In this document: positions 35,401 to 58,400 of the stretch, piece by piece | Layout: every line of letters starts with the position of its first letter | Position numbering within the stretch: position 1 is the stretch's first letter | NCBI GenBank assembly: GCA_018398805.1 | Contig: JAGFBZ010000571.1 | Location: 310,001-374,000 of the forward strand | Direction: 5' to 3' | Length of the DNA: 64,000 nt | From: Hirundichthys speculiger | Lineage: Eukaryota > Chordata > Actinopteri > Beloniformes > Exocoetidae | The notes under the pieces: generated by a model | What the model saw: only the letters and a program-made list of their open reading frames with translations | Databases searched by the model: none | Told to the model about the DNA's origin: nothing | Program-made: the position numbers and the translations under genes

Positions 35401-38320
35401 TGATCACAGATTTACTGATTTGGAAAAGAAGACAAGGCGTGTCACTTACGTTTCACCCAGTGAGCAACAGTTTGTAATGGAAACATTTGAGAAGGTTGTA
35501 ACACCTAATGTGAAAAAAAAAAAGAAAATGACAATACAGTCACTATTATGAGTCTGCCTTCCAGACACATGCTAATTGGATGCATAGTAGTCCATTAAAG
35601 CTTATAGGCTACACTTAAAAAGCTCATTTGCAAGAGAACTCGTTACTGCTAGTGATATCCATCAAACTGAATTGGGTGCCTTTGACAACACTGGAAAAAA
35701 TAAAACTAAATAAAACAAACCAACACCGATCAACTGCTATATAGAGTATGCCTTTCCTTTTATTAGCAACAAAACATTCAACAAGAATATCAGAGACATT
35801 GTTCTGAGAGAAACTGTCTTCGCTGTCGTGCATTTTCTTTTTGGTCAAACACCTTTGAGAATATTAATATTATTGGAAAGGTCATGGTTGCTTCCATCTG
35901 CTGGTCATAAAGTTGGAGAGCTCTCATTTAACATCGCTCATTGTTATCCAGTGGAAACATTTTTTTAATGAAGTGTAAATGGAATTTGGATTCTGAATGT
36001 CCATTTTGTTTATGTCATTATGAAACTTCACCACATATCTTCTGTTTTTGGACAGATATTAACTTTTTTTCATGTGGAAATCTCCTTTATAGACAAATCT
36101 GTATTGATTGGTATTGAGAAAGTTATCTTGAAAAAGTGGAAATGCTGTATATTGTTAATTAGAAATACAATAGCTCCAACTCCAACTTTTTGCACCAAAT
36201 ATCCAACTTTAATGCACTTAGCTTCTTGTAACATTTAAATAGAAAGTCTGAAACTTAGTTTAGATTCTAGATGATCAAAACTGTATTTGCCATTGAAAAA
36301 CTACCTCAAACCATAAAGCAGAGTTTCATTTTAGTATTTTAACAATTGTGTTATGGTATTGTTTCCTTGTAAAGGTATAGTTTTGTACATTTTTGAAGAA
36401 GAAAAGAAAGAAGTAGTCGTAATGGATACCATTACTGGATAAACAATGTCTTTCTTAAAGGTAGTCATGAGGAAATGCCAGGACATCTAAGCTGTCCTGG
36501 AAAAACTCTCATGTCCAAAAGCCCAACCAAGAATGAGCGTTTCAATCACCTAAAATATTCAAAAATGGGCATGATGTTGTAAATGAAACACATGACACGA
36601 ATGGGATTTAATGTGGTCGAGTCTACTCCCCTCATCACTGATTTTACGAAATCACCGTAACCTCAATCATGTCTAGTCATCTCAACACCTGCAATGATAG
36701 AGAAACGTACATCGGCTATCGATCAAATATCTAACAGAAATACAAAGCTCAGACTTCATAAAGTCCATCACTTTCATAAATAAAGCTTAGATGGACCACA
36801 TATAATGATAACCCTGATGCTGAATTACAGTTTATGTAAACTGTCGATGCAGGCTAATGGAAATGAGGGAATATACACACAGAAAAGATCAAGAATAATT
36901 GTGAATTAAATTCATTTCTGATTGGATTGACAGCTGACTTAGCAGAGCAGAAAGATTAAAAAAAATCCTAGTTGTAAGCCTCAACCAAGATAGTGGCACA
37001 TAATAAATATCCATGGTAACTTATCCACCCCTGCTTTCGTGCAACAGACCTAAGACTAAGTTCAGCCAGGATAACTGCCGAGAGACAACTTGACATTGTA
37101 ACAGACTCTATACAAATAAAATTGAATTGAATTGAATTGAATAACTGACATATTATGGCTTAACCCCTTAACTTGGTCTTGTGCAACATCTCTCAGGTCT
37201 AGAATGACAACAGAATTTCAGAATCACATTAAATATAGGTGGCAAATGCAGAGCGAGGGCAGGGATAAAATGAATAGGAAAGAACTGTCAGTCTGCTGAG
37301 GAGTCATTGGTCTATGTTGATAATAACTTCCAAGAAATCAACAAAGATCAGTTTCCTTTTTTTTTTTTTTTTTAATCAGCTCTGACTTCTTCCCCCCCAG
37401 ATAAGGTTAGAGGTCCCTCTCAGGCCAAGGACCACCTGCTCTCTCAAACGTAGACATCTCCGTGCTCATTGTTACAACTGCTCTAAAAGAGGACACTACG
37501 GCTATGTAAGTACTTAATACAAAGAATCTCTCCATCATGTTTAGTGTGCCTTTTGGCTCTTTTGAGCTTTTTTTTTTTTTGGCATTATTCAGTGTCTCAT
37601 CTGTTTGTCTCTTGTGCGTTAGGAGTGCAAGAGGACGAGGATGGTCAGTGGTACTTTTCCTTCACTGCCTTACGTTTGCCACTATGACACCATGGATGAC
37701 ATTCTCCTGCATCATTCCAGAGTAAAGACAGGAAGCGAGGGTGATGAAAGACACAGTTTATACATTATTTTTCAAACGCAATGACATAAACCTAAAACAT
37801 GTATTTTAAGTTTTTTTATTATGCTTTAAATGACGGCTCTGACCTTAAATCTTAGTTAAGTTAAAGTTCTATACAGCAGGACTACATTAATGATGATCAA
37901 TTAACTCTTCTGTACCTTTTTTTTTTTCTGTTTCCAGCATTTGAAAGTGATGGATCTTTTCCTCCCTCAGACCATGAACACTTTTGTGAAAAAACAGGGG
38001 AGAGAAGTGACGAGAAACTGTCAGTCCACAGGAGCAGCAAGCAGGAGGCAAGTTGCCGAGCTGGCAGGAGTAAAACATGGCCGGAAAGGCGCAGAGAGAG
38101 GCGTGAGGTGAAGCGACGGAGGAGAGAGGCTCAAGCCATGCGGGAAGGAGGGCTGCTGGGGAGGTCCTGCTCTAACTCTGACGTTTGTCAAATGGATCCC
38201 TTCAGACAATCCTTTCATGGTCGCAGCCAGTTTATGTTCCCCCCAGAGAAGAAGATGAGGGATGGGAAAGCTGGAGGAAAAAGCAGGAAGAGCAGAGAGG
38301 CAGGGAGATGGAAGAAATAA
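32490..38320 (+). CDS. zcchc7: zinc finger CCHC domain-containing protein 7
   Basis: ZCCHC7 is the vertebrate Air1/Air2-like subunit of the nuclear/nucleolar TRAMP complex, with MTR4 and a non-canonical poly(A) polymerase, and tags aberrant RNA for the exosome. Exons: 32490-32871 (ATG), 34162-34223, 34418-34528, 34651-34824, 35085-35120, 37401-37505, 37623-37740, 37938-38320 (TAA); 456 aa, all phases consistent. The acidic N-terminus includes EEWMILGGEE, like the mammalian ESWMLLG. Zinc knuckles follow: CHICNKMGHVAKNC, CVLCGMQGHIQRDC, an atypical CTICGRSSHRPGPC, CQRCGMTGHLCDAC (across an exon join) and CYNCSKRGHYGYEC. WRQYHLT and a basic C-terminus are also family features. It sits head-to-head with the pax gene and upstream of rnf38, the 9p13 neighbourhood in human. 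The start is the first ATG giving the acidic N-terminus; upstream non-coding exons are possible. Confidence 0.95.
35121..37400. other. zcchc7: zcchc7 intron 5, with an L2-type retroposon tail near its 3' end
   Basis: A 2.3 kb AT-rich intron. The only recognised insert is the (TTGAA)n-tailed segment ending near 37141; the rest shows no gene or clear element. Confidence 0.5.
36955..37143 (+). mobile_element. retroposon (LINE/SINE) 3' tail with (TTGAA)n
   Basis: CTCTATACAAATAAAATTGA followed by repeated ATTGA units is the common 3' end of teleost L2-related retroposons. The preceding 150 bp carry no coding sequence. Confidence 0.6.
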
Positions 38321-38525
38321 GGGATGAAATGTTGGGATTTTTTATCCTCATGGTGATGTGGACATCAGGAGTGAAAACCTTTTCTCTCCAAAGCAAAGAG
38401 TATGTCAAAAATCGAGATGATTTTATTAGTTGTTTGTTTTTTTAAAAGGAGTATTAAATGTGACTGCATAATTTAAGACAAGCAATATGTATCAAGGTCT
38501 TTTGATTCATGAATTTGTTTTCTGA

Positions 38526-38531
38526 ATTAAA
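38526..38531 (+). terminator. zcchc7: candidate zcchc7 polyadenylation signal
   Basis: ATTAAA, a common variant hexamer, about 205 nt after the zcchc7 stop and followed by an A-run. Position-based inference. Confidence 0.3.
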
Positions 38532-39149
38532 GAAAAAAAAAAACTACAGAATAGCAAAATCTTTGACTCTCTTCCTCGCTGAATTGGATTTGAGAGCGCT
38601 TTTATAACTGAACTTTTTCTGTAAAATACTCACTGTCTTATTTGACTGTTTGGGCTACATTTCATGTTTTTAATTTTTTCAACTTATTTGTGGATATATT
38701 TTACAATAGTCCTGCTTTTGCTTTTGACCTGAATTGCATCATGTGTTGTGGGGGTGTTTTTCCTCCCACATGTGATTCCAGTATTTAATGGTTTTCATTC
38801 AGATATTTTAAGTTTGGCCACGTACAGATTTATGTTTATCATTGATGCTCAAAATATTGTGTTTTGATTTCATGAAAACATGAAAAGTGGGGTATATCGA
38901 CATGTATTGGTGTATGTACAGCACATCTACCTGAAAAGCCGCATGAAATCGGTGGGTTTTTCAAAGCGTTGTCTTATAGTATTTCTGCTGTGAAACTACT
39001 GAATTATTAATGAGCAGAGCAGCTGCCCGAGGTTTGCCAGACAGAAGTAATCAACTACTAGGAAAGCGCAAGTACAAATCTCTTATGGCGGGTACTAATT
39101 TGGTAAATTTCGCTTAATCAATATTGCACAAACGTTTTACATTTTCTCG

Positions 39150-40405
39150 TTCGAGCTTGTGTCGTTTGCACGAAAGGGTAGTACGAAATCCTCTTGTCAG
39201 AGGCCAAATAGTTTTCTGCTATCGACTGATAGCGACTGGGTGGAGATGCGAGACTCCCATTGATTGATCTGCACTCCCCGCTGACCAGAGAAAACACCCG
39301 ACAGCGAATGCGAGAGGGGATTTAAATTAGACAAATAACGTCCGCTTAACTTGACGGACGAAGTATCAATCTTTCGTCTTATGTGGGTCGAGGTAATCCG
39401 CTCGTAGCTCCGTCAAAGAAGTAGTTTAACGTCGACACAATGCGACGTTAGCGAGGTTGTAATGTCGGCACTGCTGGACTTATTTTCCCCGCAGACCTCG
39501 CTTCCTGTTAGCCCTGGGCTAGCTGTAAACTCGACATTATGCTAATGAACGAGCGGGTTTAGTTAACCATCGCGGAGGGGTGTAACTTTGCTGTCCGTGG
39601 TATCTAGTCGTTGCAGTTTACTTCTAATTTACTCTGTAACCTCTGCGAATTACTTTATTTCACTACCAGTATCCGGGCGACTGTCTTCCTTTTAGTTTGC
39701 TAACGTTCGACAGTTAGCCATCTTGCTCGTGTTGACGGATTTAAGTATTTAACTTGAGGTGTCTTTTTTTGGATGGCAGAGATCAAGCGATACTCAGTTG
39801 AATTTTCGTGTAGATGTTGCCAGTGAGCTCGTTCGTTTAGGATCTAGAATGTGTGCAGCCAGAGCCTAAACGATACTTTATTTTGCTGTTGGGTAGCCTG
39901 ACGGTGTTGGCTGCGAATAGACAAAAGGGAAGCGAAGACTTGTTCTGCCGCTCTGGTAACGAGGGCACCGTTGGTAAGAGGGCAGAAATCAGCTGTCTGG
40001 CTTTTGTTTTGTTTTACTGCACGTTCATTCAACTTAATATTTATAATTCCTGGTGTACTTTATTTTTTTTCCTTTTCTTTTTTTTAAATTTTATTTTAGT
40101 GTGACGAATAAAAAGGCTCTTTCCGTTCAGTTGACCTGCATTTTCAGAGGGAGAGTGGATAGAATCGATGCAGACGGTGCTTGTGCTTCCTTGAATCTGC
40201 TGCTTCCACGTCGTATCGTATGATATTATATTATTTTAAGGCAGTAGTTTAAATGCTACACGCACAACTAGGAATAAGCTGTTATAATCAGAAGTAACCA
40301 GCTGGGAAAGGATAGCGGTTGCAGAACGAGGCTCCCGGACATCCATCTCCTCATCCTACCTTGATATCACATCCATCCACCACTCCCTCGCCTTCTTCTT
40401 CAGCC
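39150..40405 (+). promoter_or_regulatory. rnf38: probable rnf38 promoter and 5' UTR, CpG-richer segment
   Basis: This 1.2 kb has visibly more CG dinucleotides (for example CGTCGACACAATGCGACGTTAG) than the surrounding AT-rich DNA and directly precedes the rnf38 start codon. No TATA box at a sensible distance was identified. The exact start site cannot be set from sequence. Confidence 0.45.
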
Positions 40406-51274
<10,869 letters not shown>

Positions 51275-51891
51275 CCACAGGAGGGAGCCAGACACTCCGT
51301 TGTCTGTCAAACACATCCAGCACTGCCTGCTCCTGATGAATTGATACATGTGTGTAACCGCACACGTGTATATGTACACACACACAATAACGTTACGAGT
51401 TTGTGAGGCACATTCTCTTCCTTTGCTTCATTCCTTAAGATATTTCAACCTACATTTGATGGAGTTTCCATCTCATGGCTTCCTCCACTCTGTTCCTTTC
51501 TGTACATGCACACAGATCCTCATATTTTCAATGTGTCCCTTCTTCCTGGGGCTGTGTGTGTGTGCATGTGCGCGTGTATGTGTTTATACATACATGCACC
51601 ACAACTGTGCAAGCATTTTCTTAGTCAGCCCAGTAATGCAGGGCTGTGGTACATGACTGTGTTTTCAGTATGTGTGTCTTTTCAGTATGTGTGTATGTTG
51701 GTGTGAGAGGTTTTTCAGTATCCTGGAGCATGCCTGAGTTTTTGTTGTGTAACAGACAAGTGTTTTTTGCTCTCATGAGTGACTTTACTTCCTGTTTGTA
51801 TGTTTATGCACTGTCTGTATGCATACTGTGTGGATGTATGTTACTGACCCAATTCTTTCTCTAGTTTGACACTAAGGGTCCATGCTGCCAC

Positions 51892-51931
<40 letters not shown>
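51892..51931. repeat. rnf38: (ATT)n microsatellite in the rnf38 3' UTR
   Basis: About 13 ATT units between the rnf38 stop codon and its putative polyadenylation signal. Confidence 0.9.
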
Positions 51932-51934
<3 letters not shown>

Positions 51935-52182
51935 TTTATTATTGATAAAAACAGTAATAGTTTATTGTTTTCCTGTTTGGCAGTTACCTCATCATTCCGG
52001 TCACTCATCAGAAGTGCTTCACAGCACTACTTTGAAATTAAGCACATGTATTTTTTTCCCTTTCTTTTACAAGCAAAATAGGTTTCTGTGACTTTGCAGT
52101 GGCACATGTTACTTTCTATCTATATATAAAAAAAATATATATATAAAATATATACTGTATAAATCTATGAATATGTACACCA

Positions 52183-52188
52183 AATAAA
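52183..52188 (+). terminator. rnf38: candidate rnf38 polyadenylation signal
   Basis: AATAAA in CACCAAATAAAAGGC, 909 nt after the stop, gives a plausible 3' UTR of about 0.93 kb. Other hexamers cannot be excluded. Confidence 0.5.
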
Positions 52189-53235
52189 AGGCTTGATATG
52201 AACTTTTTAAACTTAGTATTTTGTATATATATATATTCCTTTTCTAACTAGATTTTGAAACCTGGAGAAAACAGTTTTGATTGTGCTTTGCTTTGTGCCA
52301 GATTTAAAGGTGTGGTACTATTAAACATGGCACTGACTGCAGACTCTTGTTGTGGGTGGTTCCATCTTTCCACGTTTTGACCAGAAGGTGCAAAAAATCA
52401 AGTGACCACTAGGTGGTATTACAACTCTTTAAAACGTGTCCAACTTGGGTCTTTTCTCATATTTTAGCTTTCATGACCTATCCTCAGTTCAGCACTAATG
52501 TGAAATGTGTGTTTTTCTTTTTTAAACTTAACATGGTAATCTTTGAAAGTTGAATCTCCACACACTGTTAGCAACGAGCTAATTTTTGGACCTCACTCTA
52601 TGACTGAGTGAGTGCATGGCCAAATAAGACACTTCTGATGTTCCCTTAAGATCCATGACTCTGTAGTTATACATACGTATTAGTGCAATTTTGGACTCAA
52701 AGAACCTAAAAGATTGTGTCAAAATTCTAAACCTTAATTCAGCTACTGAGGAATAAAAATGTAGACTAGATTAAAGAAAAAAAACTAAAGTCATGAGTGC
52801 AGCAACTGAAATGATAATTTTCCATGAATCTGAAAGAAAGTAAGAAAAAATACTTCTGCAGACAGACTGGCCATCTCTCGTGGCCGGACGCGTCTGTTCA
52901 AACTTTTTTTTTGACATATGTACATGTGTCAACATCACTGTCCTGTTTTTTTCTGTGCTGTCAGTTGATTAACAGAAGCTGTGTTACTGTACATGCTAAT
53001 GCAGTATCTACAGCTGAGTTTCAAAGGCCAGGTGTCACCTCTAGGCTTTGTTACACAAATGACTCCATTTTAGCAAGCAAGTTGCATGGAACCGCTTGAA
53101 GCGCACGGAATACAAATGTCACTGTTTTTAACTGGCACAATCAGCAGAAGAGTGTAATGCAGTGCACCTCAGGACAGTGAACATGTTCTCTTTAAACATG
53201 TTGAAGGATCTGGGATTCCTCAGAATCTAAAGTCT

Positions 53236-53432
53236 GGGGCTGCTGGCTGGCTTGCTGGTTTAAGCAGGCGGCCCATGTACCGAGACTACAGTCCTACAGC
53301 GGTTGCAGGTTTGACTCCCGGCCTGTGACCCTTTGTGCATGTCTCCATTCTCTCTCTGCCCCACTTTCCTGTCTCTCTCACTATGAATAAAGGCCACGAG
53401 AGCCACAAAATCTTTAAAAGAAAAGAAAAAAG
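53236..53432 (+). mobile_element. tRNA-type SINE copy
   Basis: A promoter B-box-like GGTTTGACTCC at 53308-53318 is followed by CCCGGCCTGTGACCCTTTG, a C/T-rich TCTCTCTGCCCCACTTTCCT segment and AATAAAGGCC, then an A-rich tail. This order matches a SINE family common in percomorph fish. A second copy lies at 62698-62860. Confidence 0.75.
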
Positions 53433-55004
53433 AATCTAGAGTCTACACAAGCCCTTCTTGTACAGACTGTAGCTGCGTGTCTTAAAGTTCAGAATGTTTT
53501 TAAAGTGTTAACCTCCAAAAAATGTACTTTTCAACAACTTCAGCCTCATTTGTGATACAGATGGGCTCAGTTAGATGTCTTGATTTTCAAAAGTCAGCTG
53601 TAGTTTTCTTGGTCTTGGTGACATGTATGAGCAGATGGTTCCTACTGGAGCACTGCACAAAGCAATGAAAGTTAATTGAAGAAATTATTTTTGAAAGACT
53701 TCCTAAATGTTTGTGTCTGGGTGTATATTTTTGTGTATTTAATCAATGTATAATTTAAGTATTGTTTATGTTTAATAGATGCAATTCTCTATAAAGCTCC
53801 TTGAATATACTTTATATTTTGGGTATTTGAAACATCTGCATAGAACTGTAGATGTAAGGCTTTTGTTTAATGAGAACCCTCTTGAAGCAGACCATGATGG
53901 CTGTTTTCTACCTCCTCTTTCTTTCAGAAACCCTGCTCTCCCTGCACTTTTTTTCTTCAGTTATCTGCACTCACCACTCTGTCTTCCTTTAATGCCTTTT
54001 ACTTATGCATCGTCCCTTCCAACCTCCTCCTCTGCCTCTTTGCTTCTGCTGTGATCACCACCCACTCCTTTAACTGGGTTCCGCCACACTGAAGTGGAAG
54101 TGATGGGGAATTTTTGTTTGAATCTGTCAGCCCAGTTACTTCCAGAGAACTCTGTTTGCCGTGTTTTATTTTCTTATTTCCTCCCTCTCATTTAAAATTT
54201 TCAGACCAAGGTTGTGCTAAGTTTCCCAGACATTTTTAAGGCAGATGAAGTTGTAAATTTCTGTTAAATCCAGCAGTTTGCAGTTGGACCATAAGCTTTA
54301 AAAACCACTACATAGGACAGAAATGAGTTGAGGTTCAATTTTGACAGTCACCAGACTCATTTTTAGTAATTCACTTTGTCTTTTTTGTAAAATGCTTCTT
54401 AGTATATCATATTCCATTTAGACAAGAAATACTTCTCCCGTATTTTTTCTCTTCTTCATTTGAGCTTTAGCAACCCAAGAGCAGTCCCACTGGTAAAAGT
54501 TCTGGTTTGAATGTTCTGTTTGGTTGATTAGTTGCGCTCTGGTCACTCGTGGGTGTGTGTGTCGTCATCTGTTCTGTCTTGAGGCTGTGCCCAGACATGT
54601 TCCAGGCAGCTTGTCCCACGATGACTGTGAGGAAGAGGAGTTTTCTCTAAGTCTGTCATTTTCAGATCCGAGTGGAGGAATGAGAAAAACATTTCTGTAC
54701 AAAGACCTTACTTGAACTTTTTTGAAGGACATTTGGCAGCTTTGCAGGAAAAGCTTCTGTATGCCCTACAGTGGTATCCTCTGATTACTCTATATCCCTA
54801 AGAAGGCTTAGTCGTTTTATTTATCTGATGGACCTTTTAACACTTAATACATAAGAGAAACAATGCAACAAATTAAATGAATGTATGGTATTTAATTGAA
54901 TCTAACTTGTGCCCTTCATTTAAATAAATAGGGAAGGTTTGTTCTTGCAGTGACTAGTTGGAGTTGATTTTTGAGTCATTTGGTAGAATAGGTTCAGGTT
55001 AGAT

Positions 55005-55459
55005 CAGTGGTGCGCAAACTGAGCACTCTGGTGGTACGTGGGGGAAGGTCATGACTTTCCACATTTTCACTTAAAAAAAAAAATCTGAGAACATGCAATG
55101 CGCTATAAATGCAACATTTAAAGCGAAATGTTCAGCTTGAGATGATTAAAATTGTGTCTTTTATACAAAAATATTTGTTGCATATTCAGTTGCAGTGCAG
55201 ATGTAACAACTTTTGAGTGTGTTTATTTTACTCCGTATTAGAGTATGAGTACTCTGTTGGACAGAGTTGCAAATGTCTGAATTCAGTAGAGTAACAATTC
55301 AGGTAATAAATAACCACAATAAGGAATAAACATCTGTAAGTGTTTAAAGCTAATTGATAAGCCATATATGGCTACATTTTAAAATTGGTCATCAGGGTGG
55401 TACTCAGAGAGCTGAACAGTTAATACTGGTACGCAGTATTAAAAGTTTGAGAACCACTG
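55005..55459. mobile_element. hAT-type MITE with exact 8-bp target duplication
   Basis: The inverted ends CAGTGGTGCGCAAACT and AGTTTGAGAACCACTG are flanked by identical GGTTAGAT octamers (54997-55004 and 55460-55467). The interior is AT-rich and non-coding. A clean, fairly recent insertion. Confidence 0.92.
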
Positions 55460-58400
55460 GGTTAGATGAAGGACACTAAGCTAAAACACAACAAAACAAA
55501 TGCGAATTGATTGTATTCTCTCAAAATTGCATGTGAGGGAGTTGTGCATGCAATTGGTTATCATTAGAAAAGCAAAAAAGAACTATCAACATATATACAA
55601 TATTAGATAAATACTTATTAGTGGCTCAGTAGGTCTTTTACAAAGTAATAAATAATGATTAGTCACATACCCGCTGAAATTTTAAAGAGTTTTTTTCTTT
55701 TCTCTAATGAATAGCCCAGAGGGCTTAATGCTCCTGCTGTCTCCACTCCTCTCCTCATGCAGCATTTCTTGTGTGCCGATGTGAAACTGGATTCGTGTGT
55801 GAGCAAGAGAGCATGTGTATATTATGCGGCCTGCCTCAAGCTGACAGGGTACATGGATTCTCCATCCTGCTGGTATATAAAAAGAAAGTGAGGGCATCAG
55901 ACTCTGCCCGCTTCACTTGCCTTCACTCGCATGCCTCGCCTTTCTCCAGTTCTTCCTCCCATCTTCAGTTTCACTCCCCACGCTCAGCAGCGTGAGGGTT
56001 AAATGTGAACATGTGAGCGGGGCGGGTTGCTCCCTTCCCGTCTCCCTGAGTGAAGTGTGTGCAATATTTATTTCATAGGGATTCCCCTCTCTCTGTGCTG
56101 GATTGCTGCCGGCCATGTTATCAAGTTCTGAGCTGTCGGAGGACATCACTGTCACTCGTGGAGCATGAGACGTGTGTGTGTGTGTGTGTTGTGTGTGTGG
56201 TGTGTTTGGGATAGAAATACTGTAATAGTTGGGGCTTTTCGGGAGAAAGGCAAAGTAAGGAGAAAGCCTTTCAAATGTATGCAGTATAAAGTCGAAGATA
56301 AGCAAGCTCAAAGGCAAAATGCATCATATACGTTTATGATATATTGTATATATACAATGTGTGGTGTACAGTACACACGCACACAGTCGGACCCTCTGGT
56401 TGTCTTCCCAGTCTACTGGATAATTCCCTCTCCAGGGAGCTGGTGTGAAGCACAAAGAGAAGAGCAAAGTCATTTGTCAGAGTAGAAATCTTTCTCTGTT
56501 GTCTGTATGCTTTACTATCTGAAATGTGGTCGGGGAAAAAACGTCACTTTCATAAAGACCTTTTGTGTTTAAGTGTTGCCTTGTAATTACGTCATAAGAC
56601 AGTCAGATATGTATTGAGATACACAGGTTGAGAACAGAACGATTTTAAGCTGAATAACTTGTTTTGATTTGTGCAGCTCTTATTTATTCACTGCAGATAT
56701 ATGGTTTTATAAATAAAAACCCATTTTGGATACACTGGATATTGGTTATTTACCTTTTTAAAAAATGTATGTTATCAAAAGACAATTACGGGGATGTTTG
56801 GTACTTAATAGCTTAAACAAAAATTTCATAGATCTTTTATGGCTTGATTTTTTTTTTCCTTTGTTGTAAAAGACATACACACTCGTCACTGAAATACAGA
56901 AATATTTAACCACAACTAATGTATGTCCAGTATTCTGCCATTAAGGCTTTCACTCCCAGTTCCACTGCAGCATCATAGATATTTAGCAATAAATTAAGCA
57001 ACTGATGCTGAATTTACCTTTGACCTCTTAAAGTTGTAGTTAACTGGTCATCAGAAAAATTATTAAACACTTGCTATTTATCCAATACCAGCCATGTTAT
57101 CTTAGCTGGTAAAAGTACTTTTCAATTGATATAAAAAATGAATCATTCAACTCTATCTCTCAGGTCAAACCCATTTTCAAACTGTCACTGTGATTTCAGG
57201 GAGACCAAGGAACCCATCACACCCAGCACCACTGCCACACATTCTCTTTATTTTGTAACGTAATTCCTTTTCCAGGCTATTTTTATCTAGTTGACAAATG
57301 TGTATTGTTTTTCATAACGGGTGGTTTGAGAAGTCACTGGTGTTGTGAAAGGTGTGATCCCAAGATGATTCTTGTAGTTCTTTGAAGAGTCCTGTCCCTG
57401 TTTTTTTTCTAAATGCCCAGCTCCAAGTATCCTCCTAAATCTAACCCTAAAACCCAGACCTGATGTAATTACTTTTAGTCTTAAGAGCAGTAGCTGTGAG
57501 TCTGAACAATGTCTTCATAAACAGATGTGTCCTGTTGTCCGTCTGTGTTTTTAGTTAACACTTTAAAGCTGTCACATCACCCATGGTTTGATATTGCACA
57601 TCTGGTGCCAGTTTACTTGATGATTTTGTTTCAGGCCAATTTTTTTTTTTCTTTGGTCTTGGGTTTTATGCCCGCTCGCACCGTTATGTCAGATCACACC
57701 ACAGAAATGCAATTTATGACCAAGTGATGGTTTCAAGGCAAAGTTTAAAACAATGAAAATGGAAAAGTATTGCCCTGTAAGTCATGGAAAGTTGACAGTT
57801 GAGGTCAAAGTGGCCAATGGGCTGATATGAGTCACATAAGTTACCATCTGACAATGATGCTGGCTACAGATTGTGTCATCACCCAGCGGATCTGTGAGAT
57901 CCTGGGTGTTTCAGTGCAACAGGAGGAGCTGAACATGCTGCTGTTTTGTGTTCTGTGGAAACCTCACCTAATGTATTCCTACAAATGCTAAAAAATACGG
58001 ATAACACAGTCTCAACTAAACTTAAGGTTGTATATCGATAAGCAATAAGTGATGATTTCCTGAAGCACTGCTATGTATCACTATAAAAATGTTTGTTGTC
58101 TAAAATAAAGAAATAAAGGCAGACTTTTTCCCATCTGGGTCAAAACTATACTTTCAAAGTTGTCTGAAAAAAACACTATATTTTAATGACAAACGTGCCA
58201 ACTCACATATGTAAGCAAAGTATGTGACTGGCCTTAGAAACAAGAATATAGACACGTCAAAGCATCAACCAACATTCTCGTACATTAAGGAACTTGGAGA
58301 TGATTGCCCACACAGATACTGTAGGTGACAATGTGTGGTGAATTCAGTCGACGGGTCACCAAGCATTATTTTCAAAACATGCTCATGTTAACTTGGTTGC

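Noticed and set aside
53236..53432. tRNA gene candidate from the B-box-like motif
   Set aside because: There is no cloverleaf; the downstream CT-rich body and A-rich tail identify it as a SINE.
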